Shown here: in pieces, positions 41,039-50,853 of the stretch | How positions within the stretch are numbered: position 1 is the stretch's first letter | Layout of the letters: each line of letters starts with the position of its first letter | Source: Treponema succinifaciens DSM 2489 | Lineage (GTDB): Bacteria; Spirochaetota; Spirochaetia; Treponematales; Treponemataceae | NCBI RefSeq assembly: GCF_000195275.1 | Contig: NC_015385.1 | Location: 2,558,501-2,622,500, forward strand | Reading direction: 5' to 3' | DNA length: 64,000 nucleotides | Notes under the pieces: model-generated | What the model saw: the letters and a program-made list of their open reading frames with translations, nothing else | Told to the model about the DNA's origin: nothing | Databases searched by the model: none | Made by a program: the position numbers and the translations under genes

Positions 41039-42181
41039 CTATTTGCTAATATCAACTGTAGCCGCATAAGCTGTAGAAAGTTTTCCGTTTTCCTTTACAA
41101 GCTTAATCATTACAGCTGACTTTACAGGATTGCGTTTTTCGTCAAATACGATGTGTCCTGTTACATAGTTTCCGTCAGTTTTTTCAAATGCATCACGGAT
41201 TTTTGCAACATCTGTAGTTGTTCCAGATTTTTCCATTGCATCCTTGAGCATATAAACGCTGTCGTATCCAAGAGTTGCAAAAGAGTTCGGAGACTTTCCA
41301 TATTTTGCTTTGAATGAATTTACAAATTTTTGAACAGCTGGACTATCGGAATCTTCAGCATAGTGATTTGAATAATATCCATTAAGAACTTCATCTCCAG
41401 CATTGCCTGTAAGTCCGTCCCATCCGTCTGCGCCTACGATTGGAGTATTGATTCCCTGTGCACGAAGCTGCTTTGCAATAAGCGCAACCGTTCCGTAATA
41501 ATCAGGAAGATAAACTACATCCGGCTTTGCTGATTTTATCTTTGTAAGCTGAGCATTAAAATCCTTGTCGCCAGTGTTGTAAGATTCCTTTGCAACAACT
41601 TTTCCGCCCAAAGAAGTATATTCAGCAACAAAGTTTTCCATAAGACCTACAGAATAGTCATTTCCGATGTCATAAAGAACTGCCGCATTTTTTGTGTTAA
41701 GATTCGAATATGCAAATTTTCCGCCGACTTTTCCCTGAAACGGATCGATAAAGCAAGTGCGGAAAATGTAGTTTCCGGCGTCAGTTATTGCAGGAGCTGT
41801 CGCAGCAGGAGCAATCTGAAGCACTTTCTGAGCCTGCGCTTGTTTTGTAATGGCAATTGTGCATCCGGAAGTAAGAGAACCGATTATAACACGAACTCTG
41901 TCTCTTGTAACAAGTTTTTTATACGCATTTACTGATTTTGCAGCGTCGCCTTCATCATCTTCGCAGATAAACTGAACCTGCTGGCCGTTAATTCCCCCAG
42001 CCGCATTGATTTCAGAAACGGCAAGATCAATTCCGTTTTTACATTCAACTCCGTAAACTGCTACCGCACCAGAAAGTGGTGCAACTCCGCCTATTTTAAC
42101 AGTTTTCCCTTTTGGAGCTGCAAATGCAACGGCAGAAAAAGCCATTGCTCCCAAAACTAATGCTTTTGAAAATTTATTCAT
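41039..42181 (-). CDS. livK: Branched-chain amino-acid ABC transporter substrate-binding protein
   Basis: 380 aa from ATG 42181 with GGAGG four bases upstream; the longer frame is not used. Signal peptide MNKFSKALVLGAMAFSAVAFA, then the Leu/Ile/Val-binding fold: KIGGVAPLSGAVAVYG, IDLAVSEINAAGGINGQQVQFICEDDEGD, VIIGSLTSGCTIAI and DGWDGLTG. There is no lipobox Cys, so it is a free periplasmic binding protein rather than a lipoprotein. First gene of the liv operon. Exact amino-acid preference is not readable. Confidence 0.93.
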   Translation of the reverse strand: MNKFSKALVLGAMAFSAVAFAAPKGKTVKIGGVAPLSGAVAVYGVECKNGIDLAVSEINAAGGINGQQVQFICEDDEGDAAKSVNAYKKLVTRDRVRVIIGSLTSGCTIAITKQAQAQKVLQIAPAATAPAITDAGNYIFRTCFIDPFQGKVGGKFAYSNLNTKNAAVLYDIGNDYSVGLMENFVAEYTSLGGKVVAKESYNTGDKDFNAQLTKIKSAKPDVVYLPDYYGTVALIAKQLRAQGINTPIVGADGWDGLTGNAGDEVLNGYYSNHYAEDSDSPAVQKFVNSFKAKYGKSPNSFATLGYDSVYMLKDAMEKSGTTTDVAKIRDAFEKTDGNYVTGHIVFDEKRNPVKSAVMIKLVKENGKLSTAYAATVDISK

Positions 42182-42190
42182 AAATCCTCC

Positions 42191-42227
42191 TGCGGAATTT
42201 TTGCAAATTAAAATGCAAGTTTCCGCA
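42191..42227 (-). promoter_or_regulatory. Leader hairpin abutting the livK ribosome-binding site
   Basis: In the mRNA, TGCGGAA pairs with TTCCGCA, with an inner TTGCA/TGCAA stem; the 3' arm ends directly against AGGAGG. Such placement can control ribosome access or protect the message end. Confidence 0.5.
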
Positions 42228-42245
42228 CCTATCATTTATGAAGCA

Positions 42246-42274
42246 ATTTTATACAATTGTTGAAATTTAGTAAA
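42246..42274 (-). promoter_or_regulatory. Promoter of the liv operon
   Basis: Minus strand TTTACT (42269-42274), 17-nt spacer, TAAAAT (42246-42251), about 65 bp before the livK ATG. Confidence 0.55.
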
Positions 42275-42291
42275 CAAGAATTTTAAATATA

Positions 42292-42328
42292 TTTAAAAAA
42301 ATACAGCCGCCCTTAAAAAAGGACGGCT
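42292..42328 (-). terminator. Terminator of the ribosomal protein operon
   Basis: Minus strand AGCCGTCC, loop of eight, GGGCGGCT (8-bp stem, one G-U) then GTATTTTTTT. It lies about 22 bp after the zinc-ribbon gene and ends the long tuf/S10-to-rplQ unit. Confidence 0.82.
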
Positions 42329-42350
42329 TTGAAACTGAATGCAAATAAAA

Positions 42351-42599
42351 TTATGCTTCAGCTGGTGCTTCTGTTTCAGCGGCAGGAGCGGCCTCTGCAG
42401 CAGCCTTTTTAGCAAGTTTTGCTTCTGCCTGAGCTTTGTTTTTAAGAGCAGCCTTACAGAACTTGCAAATCTTAACTTTTTTTCCGTCTATTTCCTGATC
42501 ATACAAAGTCTTAATCTGCTGTTTTCCACAAACAGGGCAAACTCCGCGACCATGATTAGGATCTTTACGGATTCCAGTTCCACGATGAGCTTTAGACAT
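42351..42599 (-). CDS. Small zinc-ribbon protein at the end of the alpha operon, unknown function
   Basis: 82 aa. Basic N-terminus (MSKAHRGTGIRKDPNHGRG), a zinc ribbon CPVCGKQ ... CKFCKAAL, and an Ala/Glu/Pro-rich tail (KKAAAEAAPAAETEAPAEA). It lies ten bases after rplQ with a ribosome site, and is the last gene before the terminator. Size, charge and operon position suggest a ribosome- or transcription-associated factor, but this is inference; I do not recognise a named family. Confidence 0.8.
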   Translation of the reverse strand: MSKAHRGTGIRKDPNHGRGVCPVCGKQQIKTLYDQEIDGKKVKICKFCKAALKNKAQAEAKLAKKAAAEAAPAAETEAPAEA

Positions 42600-42609
42600 T
42601 GCTTACTCC

Positions 42610-43041
42610 TTATGCGTCAGCTTTTTCAGTTTTTTTTGCAGACTTTTTAGCGGCTTTTTCTTCTTCAGCTGAAGAATCTGGCAGCTTGTAGTCAACCAAT
42701 TCAAAAATTACAGTGTCGGCCGCATCACCCTGACGGAATCCAAGTTTAAGGATGCGTGTGTAACCGCCGTTGCGTTCCTTCATGCGAGGTCCGATTTCTG
42801 TAAAAAGCTTATTCAGAATCTTCTCATCAGCAATAAATTTGGCAACAGTTCTTCTGTTGTGAACAGAATCAACTTTTGCACGTGTAATTAATTTTTCTGC
42901 GGCTTTGCGTACTTCTTTAGCCTTTGCTTCTGTTGTAGTAATGCGCTCATATCTAAAAAGCGAAGTTACCATGTTGCGAGTCATTGCGCGGCGATGGGCT
43001 GTTGTACGTGAAAGCGGATTAAATCCATTTCTGTGGTTCAT
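42610..43041 (-). CDS. rplQ: 50S ribosomal protein L17
   Basis: 143 aa. [29 protein letters not shown] is the L17 start, with [20 protein letters not shown] following and [24 protein letters not shown] near the end. A Lys/Ala/Glu tail of about 20 residues extends it beyond the usual length. Overlaps the rpoA stop by 4 bp. Confidence 0.97.
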   Translation of the reverse strand: MNHRNGFNPLSRTTAHRRAMTRNMVTSLFRYERITTTEAKAKEVRKAAEKLITRAKVDSVHNRRTVAKFIADEKILNKLFTEIGPRMKERNGGYTRILKLGFRQGDAADTVIFELVDYKLPDSSAEEEKAAKKSAKKTEKADA

Positions 43042-44084
43042 TCGTTTTCGTCCTTATGTTTACCTAAGTCAACATCTTTAAGGTGGCTATAATCAGTCAT
43101 TCCAAGAGTCAAGCCATGCTCTTCAAGTTTTGCTTTGATTTCTTCAAGGCTCTTTTTTCCGAAGTTGCGAGTTTTTGTAATATCGTCTTCAGTCTTCTTG
43201 GTCAACTCACCAATTGTTCTAATGTTTGCATTCTTAAGACAGTTTGAACTGCGAACAGAAAGCTCAAGCTCTTCTACCGAAGTATTAAGAAGCTGGCGAA
43301 TCTTTTCGTCCCCTTCATCAAGCTCATCACTACCAGAATATTCGCTTTCATTAAAGTTTACAAAAATAGCAAAATAATCTTTAGCAATTTTTGCAGCCTC
43401 AGCAAGTGCGTCTTCTGGAGTAATTGAACCATCAGTCCAAATCTCAAGAATCAGTTTATCATAGTCATTTCGCTGTCCTACACGGCAAGGTTCAATTGAA
43501 TACTTAACCTTTGGCACAGGCGTAAAGATACAGTCCATTGCAATTGTACCAACAATCTCAATGTAATGCTCATTTACTTCAGCAGGAACATAACCTCTTC
43601 CAAGGTCAACCTGAAACTCGATCTCAAGATGCGCGCCTTCCATCATGGTAAAGATTTCAAGGTCTTTAGACATAATTTCAAGCTGGCCTTCTTTTGCCAA
43701 GTCGTCACTTTTTACAGTGCCAGGTCCTTTGAATTCATAGAAGAAAGTTTCCTGCTCAACGTCCCGCGGCAGGCGCAAACGAATCTGTTTCAAACTGTTC
43801 AAAACTTCCAAAGTATCTTCTGAAATATTTGGAATTGTCTCGAACTCACTGGAAATTACATGAGGAACACCATCTGCATCATAAGAAGTAATACGCACTG
43901 AAGAAATCGCATATCCCTGAATTGAAGAAAGAAGTACACGGCGGAGTGTGTTTCCAACTGTTGTACCAAATCCCGGCTCAAATGGATACGCAGTGAACTT
44001 TCCGTAATTCGGATTGTTCTCCAGATGTTCAAATATAATTCCCTTTGGTTTCTTAAAACCCTTAAGCAGATTTTTGCGAGCCAA
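43038..44084 (-). CDS. rpoA: RNA polymerase alpha subunit
   Basis: 348 aa. N-terminal dimerisation domain with [24 protein letters not shown], an acidic linker ([12 protein letters not shown]), and the C-terminal domain [24 protein letters not shown] with [18 protein letters not shown] that contacts UP-element DNA and regulators. It lies directly after rpsK; rpsD, found between these two in many bacteria, is absent. Confidence 0.97.
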   Translation of the reverse strand: MARKNLLKGFKKPKGIIFEHLENNPNYGKFTAYPFEPGFGTTVGNTLRRVLLSSIQGYAISSVRITSYDADGVPHVISSEFETIPNISEDTLEVLNSLKQIRLRLPRDVEQETFFYEFKGPGTVKSDDLAKEGQLEIMSKDLEIFTMMEGAHLEIEFQVDLGRGYVPAEVNEHYIEIVGTIAMDCIFTPVPKVKYSIEPCRVGQRNDYDKLILEIWTDGSITPEDALAEAAKIAKDYFAIFVNFNESEYSGSDELDEGDEKIRQLLNTSVEELELSVRSSNCLKNANIRTIGELTKKTEDDITKTRNFGKKSLEEIKAKLEEHGLTLGMTDYSHLKDVDLGKHKDENE

Positions 44085-44145
44085 TCTGAACTCCTTATTT
44101 ACCCCGAAAAACTGAATAAACAGAATCCCGGGCTTGCATTATCAT

Positions 44146-44171
44146 TAACCGGCACAAAAAAGAACCGGTTA
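44146..44171 (-). promoter_or_regulatory. Hairpin in the rpsK-rpoA gap
   Basis: TAACCGG and CCGGTTA make a 7-bp stem with a 12-nt A/T-rich loop just after the rpsK stop. No T tract follows on the minus strand, so it is more likely an mRNA processing or stability element than a terminator. Confidence 0.4.
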
Positions 44172-44177
44172 TCGTCA

Positions 44178-44561
44178 TTACATGCGGCGTGTCTTGCGCG
44201 GACGGCATCCGTTATGAGGAATCGGAGTAATATCAGAAATTGACTTTACTTTGAGTCCCAATGTACCAAGAACACGTATTGCGTTTTCGCGACCCATTCC
44301 AGGTCCTTTTACAAATACATGAACTTCACGCAAACCATAGCTTGCCGCACGTTGAACAGCAGTTTCTGCTACAGACTGTGCTGCAAATGGAGTAGATTTT
44401 TTTGCTCCTCTGAATCCCAGACCGCCAGAAGAAGCCCAAGCGATTGCGTTTCCTCTTAAGTCTGTGATTGTAACAATAGTGTTGTTGAAAGTAGCCTGAA
44501 TATAGATATTACCTTCAAAAACGCTTTTTTTCTCTTTTCTCTTTTTTACAGTTGTTGCCAT
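44178..44561 (-). CDS. rpsK: 30S ribosomal protein S11
   Basis: 127 aa. [45 protein letters not shown] and the terminal [18 protein letters not shown] are diagnostic. Twelve bases after rpsM. Confidence 0.97.
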   Translation of the reverse strand: MATTVKKRKEKKSVFEGNIYIQATFNNTIVTITDLRGNAIAWASSGGLGFRGAKKSTPFAAQSVAETAVQRAASYGLREVHVFVKGPGMGRENAIRVLGTLGLKVKSISDITPIPHNGCRPRKTRRM

Positions 44562-44573
44562 CTGTTACCTCGC

Positions 44574-44942
44574 TTAAGCCTTCTTCTTGTTAGCAACGGT
44601 CTTCTTCTTACCTTTGCGCGTACGAGAATTGGTGCGTGTGCGCTGACCGCGGCAAGGAAGACCCTTACGGTGACGAAGTCCACGATAGCTTCCAATATCC
44701 ATAAGACGTTTAATGTTAAGACCGATTTCAGAGCGAAGACGTCCTTCAGTCTTAAAATTCTCATCAATATATTTACGGAGCTTTGTAAGATCATCCTCTG
44801 AAAGATCATTCAAATGTGCATGAGGATCTACATTTGTCGCTTCGCAAATCTTATTAGCTGATGAACGGCCAATACCATATACGTATGTCAATGCGATATT
44901 GACATGTTTGTTTGGGAGATCAACACCCGCAATACGTGCCAT
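44574..44942 (-). CDS. rpsM: 30S ribosomal protein S13
   Basis: 122 aa. [31 protein letters not shown] at the start, [32 protein letters not shown] at the end. Ten bases after rpmJ. Confidence 0.97.
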   Translation of the reverse strand: MARIAGVDLPNKHVNIALTYVYGIGRSSANKICEATNVDPHAHLNDLSEDDLTKLRKYIDENFKTEGRLRSEIGLNIKRLMDIGSYRGLRHRKGLPCRGQRTRTNSRTRKGKKKTVANKKKA

Positions 44943-44952
44943 CAGTTACTCC

Positions 44953-45066
44953 TCAGCCCTGTCTCTGTTTATGCTTTGGATTTTCACAGATGATGCGGAT
45001 AATTCCGTTTCTCTTGATTACCTTGCATTTGTCGCAGATGGGCTTTACGCTGGTTCGTACTTTCAT
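44953..45066 (-). CDS. rpmJ: 50S ribosomal protein L36
   Basis: 37 aa: [20 protein letters not shown], then [17 protein letters not shown]. The zinc ligands CDKC, Cys and His of the C+ type are intact. AAGGGGA lies upstream of the ATG. It lies between secY and rpsM, where infA often precedes rpmJ in other bacteria; infA is elsewhere here. Confidence 0.96.
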   Translation of the reverse strand: MKVRTSVKPICDKCKVIKRNGIIRIICENPKHKQRQG

Positions 45067-45222
45067 AAAAGTCCCCTTGGAAAACATATATACATCGAAT
45101 CATGGCAATCCGAAGTGAAATTTTTACACCATGGATTACAATCCGATGCACTACCGTAAAAAACAGCAGTGCAATAATATAACATAATTTTCCTAACTTA
45201 ATCTAGTCCTAATCACGAAATT

Positions 45223-46557
45223 TTACAAATTGCGCGATTTTAATCCCTTCTTTGTAAGTCCGTCATGGTGATGCATTTTAAGAAGAGCCTCAACCTGAGC
45301 CATAGTATCAATATCAACACCGACCAAAATCAGCAACGAAGTACCGCCCATCAACATAGAAATTGATGCAGGGAACTTAAATAAAATTTGAATCAGTGTA
45401 GGAAGCAAAGCAATTGCAGCAAGATACAGTGAACCAGGAAGAATCAGACGGTTCAAAACCTTCTGAAGATATTCCTCAGTCTTGTCAGTTCTGATTCCAG
45501 GAATGGAACCGCCGTTTTCACGGATATTCTTAGCGATTTCAGTGGGGTTCAGGGTTACCTGAGTGTAGAAGTATGCAAAGAATACAATCAACAACACTTC
45601 GATGAAATTATACCAAAAACCAAGTGGATTCAAAACTGCCGCAACCTTCATAAGCCATGTAGCTTTTGTAGAAAGGCTGTTTGCAATCTGAAGAGGGAAA
45701 GTCAAGAATGCAGAAGCAAAAATGATTGGAATGACTCCCGACGGATTGATTTTAAAAGGAATGTAAGTGCTCTGTCCACCATACATTTTGCGTCCAACAA
45801 CACGTTTTGCATAATGAACAGGAATTTTGCGCTCACCAGACTGCTCAAAAACAACAAGTCCGATAATAGCAAGAAACAGGAACACTGCAACAACAACGAA
45901 AACAACATTTATGTCTTCATTGCGCACACCTCTAATCAATTCATAAACAGCACTTGGAAGACGTGCGACGATACCAGCAAAGATAATCATTGAAATACCA
46001 TTGCCTATACCACGCGCAGTAATCTGATTGCCCATCCAAACTGTAATCATAGAACCTGTGGTTACAGTAAGAATAGCAAGAAGATTAAAATAGACCTTGT
46101 TATCAAAAATAATCGCCCCAGGAATCTGCTGGTTGATGGAATCAGCATAAACTGTAATGGCCATAGACTGAATCAGACAAACGATAATTGTTCCAACACG
46201 AGTCCAACCCTGCACTTTCTGCTGACCACCTTCTTCCTGCGCAATTCTCTTGAGCGATGGGAAAATAACAAGTGCGAGCTGCATGATAATCTGTGTAGAA
46301 ATGTATGGCATTACACCAAGCATGAACACTGAAAATCTTTCAAATGCACCGCCCGCAAAAAAGTCCATGTAACTGGCAAACGCACTTTCTGCGCCACTAG
46401 CAAGATTGTCAAAATACTGCAAAAGCAATGTGGCATTGATGCCTGGAATAGTAAGAACACTTCCCAAGCGGAAAACAGCAAGAATGAGCAATGTAAAAAG
46501 AAGCTTTGAACGCAATTCCTTTACTTTGAACATATTTACAACTGGATTGTTTGCCAT
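45223..46557 (-). CDS. secY: Preprotein translocase subunit SecY
   Basis: 444 aa with ten membrane spans. RLGSVLTIPGINATLL, GVMPYISTQIIMQLALVIFP, TARGIGNGISMIIFAGI (plug/pore region), and the cytoplasmic loop GRKMYGGQSTYIPFKINPSGVIPIIFA that contacts SecA and the ribosome. It forms the protein channel with SecE/SecG. Adk and map, frequent next genes, are absent. Confidence 0.97.
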   Translation of the reverse strand: MANNPVVNMFKVKELRSKLLFTLLILAVFRLGSVLTIPGINATLLLQYFDNLASGAESAFASYMDFFAGGAFERFSVFMLGVMPYISTQIIMQLALVIFPSLKRIAQEEGGQQKVQGWTRVGTIIVCLIQSMAITVYADSINQQIPGAIIFDNKVYFNLLAILTVTTGSMITVWMGNQITARGIGNGISMIIFAGIVARLPSAVYELIRGVRNEDINVVFVVVAVFLFLAIIGLVVFEQSGERKIPVHYAKRVVGRKMYGGQSTYIPFKINPSGVIPIIFASAFLTFPLQIANSLSTKATWLMKVAAVLNPLGFWYNFIEVLLIVFFAYFYTQVTLNPTEIAKNIRENGGSIPGIRTDKTEEYLQKVLNRLILPGSLYLAAIALLPTLIQILFKFPASISMLMGGTSLLILVGVDIDTMAQVEALLKMHHHDGLTKKGLKSRNL

Positions 46558-46572
46558 TTAGTCACTCCACGT

Positions 46573-47046
46573 TTATTTTGCTTTCGCAGACTTTTCAGCA
46601 ATCACCTTTACTGATCCGCCAGCTTTTTCAATCTTTTCTTTGGCACTTGCAGAAATTTTTTCAACTTCCACAGTGAGTTTTTTGGAAATTTCACCGTTTC
46701 CGAGAACTTTAATACCGTCAACGATTTTTCCAACCAAACCTTTTTCCTTCAAAGATGTGCGGTTCACGGTTTCACCATCAGCATATTTTGCTTCAAGGTC
46801 AACCAAATTGATGATTGCAAATTCCTTTTTGAAAGGTGAATTTGAAAATCCGCGCTGAGCAATACGTCGATACAAAGGCATCTGTCCGCCTTCGAATCCA
46901 ACATATGGTGTTCCTTTTCCTGAGCGTGACTGCTGACCTTTATTTCCTTTTCCAGCTGTTGTTCCAAGACCAGAAGAAGATCCGCGGCCTACACGCTTAG
47001 GTTTTTTATTTGCACCCTCTGGTGCTCTTAAAGTAAAGTCAGCCAT
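46573..47046 (-). CDS. rplO: 50S ribosomal protein L15
   Basis: 157 aa. The Gly/Arg-rich N-terminus PKRVGRGSSSGLGTTAGKGNKGQQSRSG, the GFEGGQMPLYRRIAQRGF motif, and the C-terminal IKVLGNGEISKKLTVEVEKISA are diagnostic. Its ATG overlaps the rpmD stop by one base. Confidence 0.96.
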   Translation of the reverse strand: MADFTLRAPEGANKKPKRVGRGSSSGLGTTAGKGNKGQQSRSGKGTPYVGFEGGQMPLYRRIAQRGFSNSPFKKEFAIINLVDLEAKYADGETVNRTSLKEKGLVGKIVDGIKVLGNGEISKKLTVEVEKISASAKEKIEKAGGSVKVIAEKSAKAK

Positions 47047-47228
47047 TAGTTAATTTCCTCTACTTTTACCAAGTGAGAAACAGCAGCAGCCATGCCTCTT
47101 ATAGAAGCAGTGTCTTCATGTTCCACACTGGAATTGATTTTTTTAAGACCAAGGCTACGAACAGTCGCTCTTTTTGCAGGCTTCTGTCCAATAACACTTC
47201 TAACAAGGGTAATACGTATCTTTGCCAT
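47046..47228 (-). CDS. rpmD: 50S ribosomal protein L30
   Basis: 60 aa from ATG 47228 ([20 protein letters not shown]). Two codons after the rpsE stop; the extra upstream Met of the open frame lies inside rps[24 protein letters not shown] and the final [10 protein letters not shown] match L30. Confidence 0.95.
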   Translation of the reverse strand: MAKIRITLVRSVIGQKPAKRATVRSLGLKKINSSVEHEDTASIRGMAAAVSHLVKVEEIN

Positions 47229-47230
47229 AA

Positions 47231-47743
47231 TCAGCCCCACATTTCCTTGAGAGTCTTTCCGCGGCTCTGTGCTACAGCACGTGCATCCATAAGATTTGCA
47301 ACTGCATCAAATGTAGCACGAACAACATTTACAGATGTGCGGGAACCCTGAGATTTTGAAATAACGTCAGTTACTCCAGCCGCATCCAAAACTGCACGGA
47401 CAGGACCACCGGCAATAATACCAGTACCCGGGCAAGCAGGCTTAAGCAACACAGCAGAACTCTTGTACTTTCCAATCATTTCATGTGGAATTGTTCCATT
47501 CTTGAGCGGAAGAGTAATAAGGTTTGCTCTTGCTTTTTCAAGGCTCTTTCTGATAGCTTCGGTAACATCGTTAGCCTTTCCGAATCCAAAGCCGATGCGT
47601 CCTTTCTTGTCGCCAACTACAGTCAATGCCGAGAAAGACATTCTGCGTCCGCCTTTTACAGTTTTTGCAGTGCGGTTAAGCTTTACAAGTTTTTCTACAA
47701 ATTCGTCAGCAGGCTTTTTTTCATAGTTTTTCTGGTGTTCCAT
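47231..47743 (-). CDS. rpsE: 30S ribosomal protein S5
   Basis: 170 aa. [31 protein letters not shown] dsRNA-binding part, [36 protein letters not shown] and [10 protein letters not shown] are standard. Follows rplR by eight bases. Confidence 0.97.
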   Translation of the reverse strand: MEHQKNYEKKPADEFVEKLVKLNRTAKTVKGGRRMSFSALTVVGDKKGRIGFGFGKANDVTEAIRKSLEKARANLITLPLKNGTIPHEMIGKYKSSAVLLKPACPGTGIIAGGPVRAVLDAAGVTDVISKSQGSRTSVNVVRATFDAVANLMDARAVAQSRGKTLKEMWG

Positions 47744-47751
47744 AGCCTCTC

Positions 47752-48114
47752 CTAGAATACAATCCCGGCAGAGCGGGTAGCGTCAGCAAGGGCTTTTACA
47801 ACACCATGGTAAAGATAACCGTTACGGTCAAACACTACTTTTGTAATGTTCTTTTCCTTGAGGCGTGAACCCAAAGCTTCTCCAAGTTTTGTTGCGCTTT
47901 CGACATTTGCCTTGAGCGTAATAAAATCCTTTTCAAGAGTTGAGATGGCGGCAAGAGTTCTGCCTTCATCATCATTAATTACCTGTGCATAAAGGTTACG
48001 GCCGCTTTTATACACTGTCAAGCGAGGGCGTTCTGCAGTTCCATAAACAGACTTACGAATGTGAATCTTTCTATGCAGGCGCTTTCTGTTTTTATCACTA
48101 AGTTTCTTGAACAT
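47752..48114 (-). CDS. rplR: 50S ribosomal protein L18
   Basis: 120 aa. [40 protein letters not shown], and [26 protein letters not shown] identify the 5S rRNA-binding L18. Confidence 0.97.
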   Translation of the reverse strand: MFKKLSDKNRKRLHRKIHIRKSVYGTAERPRLTVYKSGRNLYAQVINDDEGRTLAAISTLEKDFITLKANVESATKLGEALGSRLKEKNITKVVFDRNGYLYHGVVKALADATRSAGIVF

Positions 48115-48125
48115 ATCAATTCACC

Positions 48126-48668
48126 TTATTTTACGCCGGTCTTACCGACTTTACGTCTGATAACTTCGTTGTCATAGCGTATACCTTTTCCTTTGTAAGG
48201 CTCAGGCTTGCGCAATTTGCGAATCTGTGCGCTGAATTCACCAACCTGCTGCTTATCAATTCCAGAAATTGTAAGTTTTCCGTCTTTGTCAGCAGTTACA
48301 GTAAGTCCTTCAGGAATAACAGCAACGAACTCAGAAGAATATCCAAGGTTCATTACAATTGTTTTTCCCTGAACTTCAGCACGATAACCAACACCTGTAA
48401 TTATAAGTGTCTTAGAAAAGCCCTGTGTTACTCCCACAATCATGTTGTGAATGAGATTGCGGTACAAACCGTGGCATGCACTTGCAGGCTTTGTCTCATT
48501 TACAGGAGTAACAATGACCTCGGCGTCTTTCACTTCAACATTTACAAGACCGTTAATATCCTGCTTAAGCTCGCCTTTTGGTCCTTTTACAGTAACCAAG
48601 TTAGGAGCAACAGTAACAGTAACGCCTGCTGGAATAGCAACAGGAAGTTTTCCAATCTTAGATGCCAT
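48126..48668 (-). CDS. rplF: 50S ribosomal protein L6
   Basis: 180 aa. SKIGKLPVAIPAGVTVTV, VKGPKGELKQDI, the GVGYRAEVQGKTIVMNLGYS repeat and the C-terminal signature EPYKGKGIRYDNEVIRRKVGK are diagnostic. Confidence 0.97.
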   Translation of the reverse strand: MASKIGKLPVAIPAGVTVTVAPNLVTVKGPKGELKQDINGLVNVEVKDAEVIVTPVNETKPASACHGLYRNLIHNMIVGVTQGFSKTLIITGVGYRAEVQGKTIVMNLGYSSEFVAVIPEGLTVTADKDGKLTISGIDKQQVGEFSAQIRKLRKPEPYKGKGIRYDNEVIRRKVGKTGVK

Positions 48669-48680
48669 TTCTTCCTCCTA

Positions 48681-49082
48681 TTACCATACTTTGCAGATCA
48701 ACTCGCCGCCGACCATCTTTTCAGAAGCCTTTTTGCCAGTTGTAACACCGCTTGATGTTGAAACGATTAAAGTGCCGTATCCGTTGTAAACGCTAGGCAA
48801 TTCTCTGTAGCCAGAATAAGCACGGCGGCCTGGTGTAGAAATTTTCCTCATGCCGTGAATAACTGACTTGTTGAAGTCGTCATATTTCAAGAAGATACGG
48901 ATAACAGTGTGTCCGTTGTCATCCTGAACTTTCTTGAAATTCTTAATATATCCTTCTGTTTTAAGGATCTTTACAATTTCCAGTTTCATCTTAGAAGTAG
49001 GAACATCTACTTTTTCATGACCGGCTCTTGCCGCGTTCTGGACTTTTGCAAGCATATCTGCTATTGGGTCTGAAGCTGCCAT
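48681..49082 (-). CDS. rpsH: 30S ribosomal protein S8
   Basis: 133 aa. [37 protein letters not shown], the S8 signature [24 protein letters not shown] primary 16S-binding protein that in many bacteria also represses the spc operon mRNA. Confidence 0.97.
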   Translation of the reverse strand: MAASDPIADMLAKVQNAARAGHEKVDVPTSKMKLEIVKILKTEGYIKNFKKVQDDNGHTVIRIFLKYDDFNKSVIHGMRKISTPGRRAYSGYRELPSVYNGYGTLIVSTSSGVTTGKKASEKMVGGELICKVW

Positions 49083-49100
49083 TTCTATAATCTCCTGTCA

Positions 49101-49286
49101 CTACCAAGATGATTTTGTGACGCCCGGTAAAAGGCCTTCACTTGCTAATTTGCGGAAGCAGATACGACAAATCTTGAACTTACGCAAATATCCATGTGGA
49201 CGACCGCAAATTTGGCACCGATTATATCTACGAGTAGCATATTTCGGTGTGCGGTTTGCCTTGATAATCATTGATTTCTTAGCCAT
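49101..49286 (-). CDS. rpsN: 30S ribosomal protein S14, zinc-binding (type Z)
   Basis: 61 aa: the short form with both CxxC pairs ([20 protein letters not shown]), so it is the zinc-dependent paralogue. Ends [10 protein letters not shown]. Confidence 0.96.
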   Translation of the reverse strand: MAKKSMIIKANRTPKYATRRYNRCQICGRPHGYLRKFKICRICFRKLASEGLLPGVTKSSW

Positions 49287-49297
49287 GAACTTCTTCC

Positions 49298-49849
49298 TTA
49301 TTTTCTAAACGGCATTCCAAACTTGGTCAACAGTGCGCGGGCCTCATTGTCTGTGCGTGCGCTTGTAACAATGCTGATGTTCATACCGGCAATCTTAACG
49401 ATTTTATCGAAATCAATTTCCGGGAAGATAATCTGTTCTGTAATACCAAGAGAGAAATTTCCATGTCCATCAAAACCAGTAGCTTTGATTCCGCGGAAAT
49501 CCTTTACACGAGGAAGAGCAACATTGATAAGACGATCGAGGAATTCATACATGATGTTTCCACGAAGAGTTACCATTGCTCCTACTTCATTGCCTTCACG
49601 AAGTTTGAAGTTTGCAATACTTTTCTTAGCTCTTGTTTTAACAGCTTTCTGGCCGGTAATCTGAGTGAGATCTGTAACTGCAGCATCAAGAAGTTTCTTA
49701 TTCGTGAGAGCTTCGCCAACACCCATGCTTACGACAACTTTTTTTACTGCCGGAATCTGCATTACGGATGTGTATCCAAGCTCCTTGAAGAGCTCTGGAG
49801 CGATTTTTTCCTTATAGACTTTCTTAAGCCGTGGTACGTAATTTTCCAT
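49298..49849 (-). CDS. rplE: 50S ribosomal protein L5
   Basis: 183 aa from ATG 49849; the open frame extends upstream into rplX but [20 protein letters not shown] is the L5 start. [20 protein letters not shown], the [18 protein letters not shown] signature and [20 protein letters not shown] follow. Start and rplX stop overlap in TAATG. Confidence 0.96.
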   Translation of the reverse strand: MENYVPRLKKVYKEKIAPELFKELGYTSVMQIPAVKKVVVSMGVGEALTNKKLLDAAVTDLTQITGQKAVKTRAKKSIANFKLREGNEVGAMVTLRGNIMYEFLDRLINVALPRVKDFRGIKATGFDGHGNFSLGITEQIIFPEIDFDKIVKIAGMNISIVTSARTDNEARALLTKFGMPFRK

Positions 49850-50172
49850 TACAGTGCTTCTCCACACTTGCGGCAAACACGAGTTTTCTTGTCGCCATCA
49901 AGTTTATATCCTGCTCTGACAGGGCGTCCGCATTTTTTACATACGAGCGCTACATTTGATATGTCCAGAGGTGCTTCTATTTCAGCGATTCCGCCTGCAT
50001 CCTGCTGGGACTTCCTCTTTATTGCTTTCTTTACAATATTGCAACCGCTTACAATAACACGTCCCTTGTTATTTTTTTCAAATACACGGACAATTGTTCC
50101 GCGCTTGCCTTTGTCTTTTCCAGCAATGATTTCAACGTTATCATTCTTATGGATCTTGTATTTATGCTGCAT
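49849..50172 (-). CDS. rplX: 50S ribosomal protein L24
   Basis: 107 aa from ATG 50172 (GGAG lies ten bases upstream; a TTG at 50181 is too close to it). KOW motif [24 protein letters not shown], then [25 protein letters not shown]. The C-terminal region keeps CKKCG and CRKCG, a potential zinc site found in some L24 proteins. Confidence 0.95.
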   Translation of the reverse strand: MQHKYKIHKNDNVEIIAGKDKGKRGTIVRVFEKNNKGRVIVSGCNIVKKAIKRKSQQDAGGIAEIEAPLDISNVALVCKKCGRPVRAGYKLDGDKKTRVCRKCGEAL

Positions 50173-50186
50173 ACTGTCCAAGCTCC

Positions 50187-50555
50187 TTAGAGAACTTCCG
50201 GAGCAAGGGATACGATCTTCATAAAATCCATATCACGAAGCTCACGAGCTACAGGTCCAAAAATACGTTTTCCCTTTGGATTTTTATCTGCATCGATAAG
50301 AACACAAGCGTTGTCATCAAAGCGGATATATGTTCCATCTGGACGGCGGTATTCTTTTGCCACACGGACAATTACAGCCTTCTGTACTGAACCTTCTTTA
50401 ATTGTAGATGTAGGAATCGCTTCCTTTACAGCTACCACAACAATGTCACCAATACCTGCATAGCGGCGGTGTGTGCCACCTAAAACCTTAATGCACTGAA
50501 CCAATTTAGCTCCGGAGTTATCGGCAACAACCATTTTTGATTGCATCTGAAGCAT
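50187..50555 (-). CDS. rplN: 50S ribosomal protein L14
   Basis: 122 aa. [25 protein letters not shown] and the L14 signature [29 protein letters not shown]; ends [12 protein letters not shown]. Confidence 0.97.
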   Translation of the reverse strand: MLQMQSKMVVADNSGAKLVQCIKVLGGTHRRYAGIGDIVVVAVKEAIPTSTIKEGSVQKAVIVRVAKEYRRPDGTYIRFDDNACVLIDADKNPKGKRIFGPVARELRDMDFMKIVSLAPEVL

Positions 50556-50570
50556 AATCTTACTCCTGCC

Positions 50571-50843
50571 TTATTTGGCTCTCTCGATTATTGTATCGAG
50601 ACGCCAGCATTTTTCTTTGCTGATCGGACTGCATTCTACGATGCGAACTGTGTCTCCAATATGAGCTTCATTCTTTTCATCGTGGGCCTTGCATTTCTTG
50701 GTCCGTGTAACATATTTCTTGTAAAGGCGGTCCATCTTTTTCTTATCAATAGAAACAACGATAGTCTTGTCCATCTTGTCGCTAGTGACGATACCTACGA
50801 ATGAACGTTTTGCACCTTTTTTCTGCACATTCTGTTCTTCCAC
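50571..50843 (-). CDS. rpsQ: 30S ribosomal protein S17
   Basis: 90 aa. GIVTSDKMDKTIVVSIDKKKMDRLYKKYVTRTKKCKAHDEKN and GDTVRIVECSPISKEKCWRL identify S17. Confidence 0.96.
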   Translation of the reverse strand: MEEQNVQKKGAKRSFVGIVTSDKMDKTIVVSIDKKKMDRLYKKYVTRTKKCKAHDEKNEAHIGDTVRIVECSPISKEKCWRLDTIIERAK

Positions 50844-50853
50844 GGGTCAGCTC

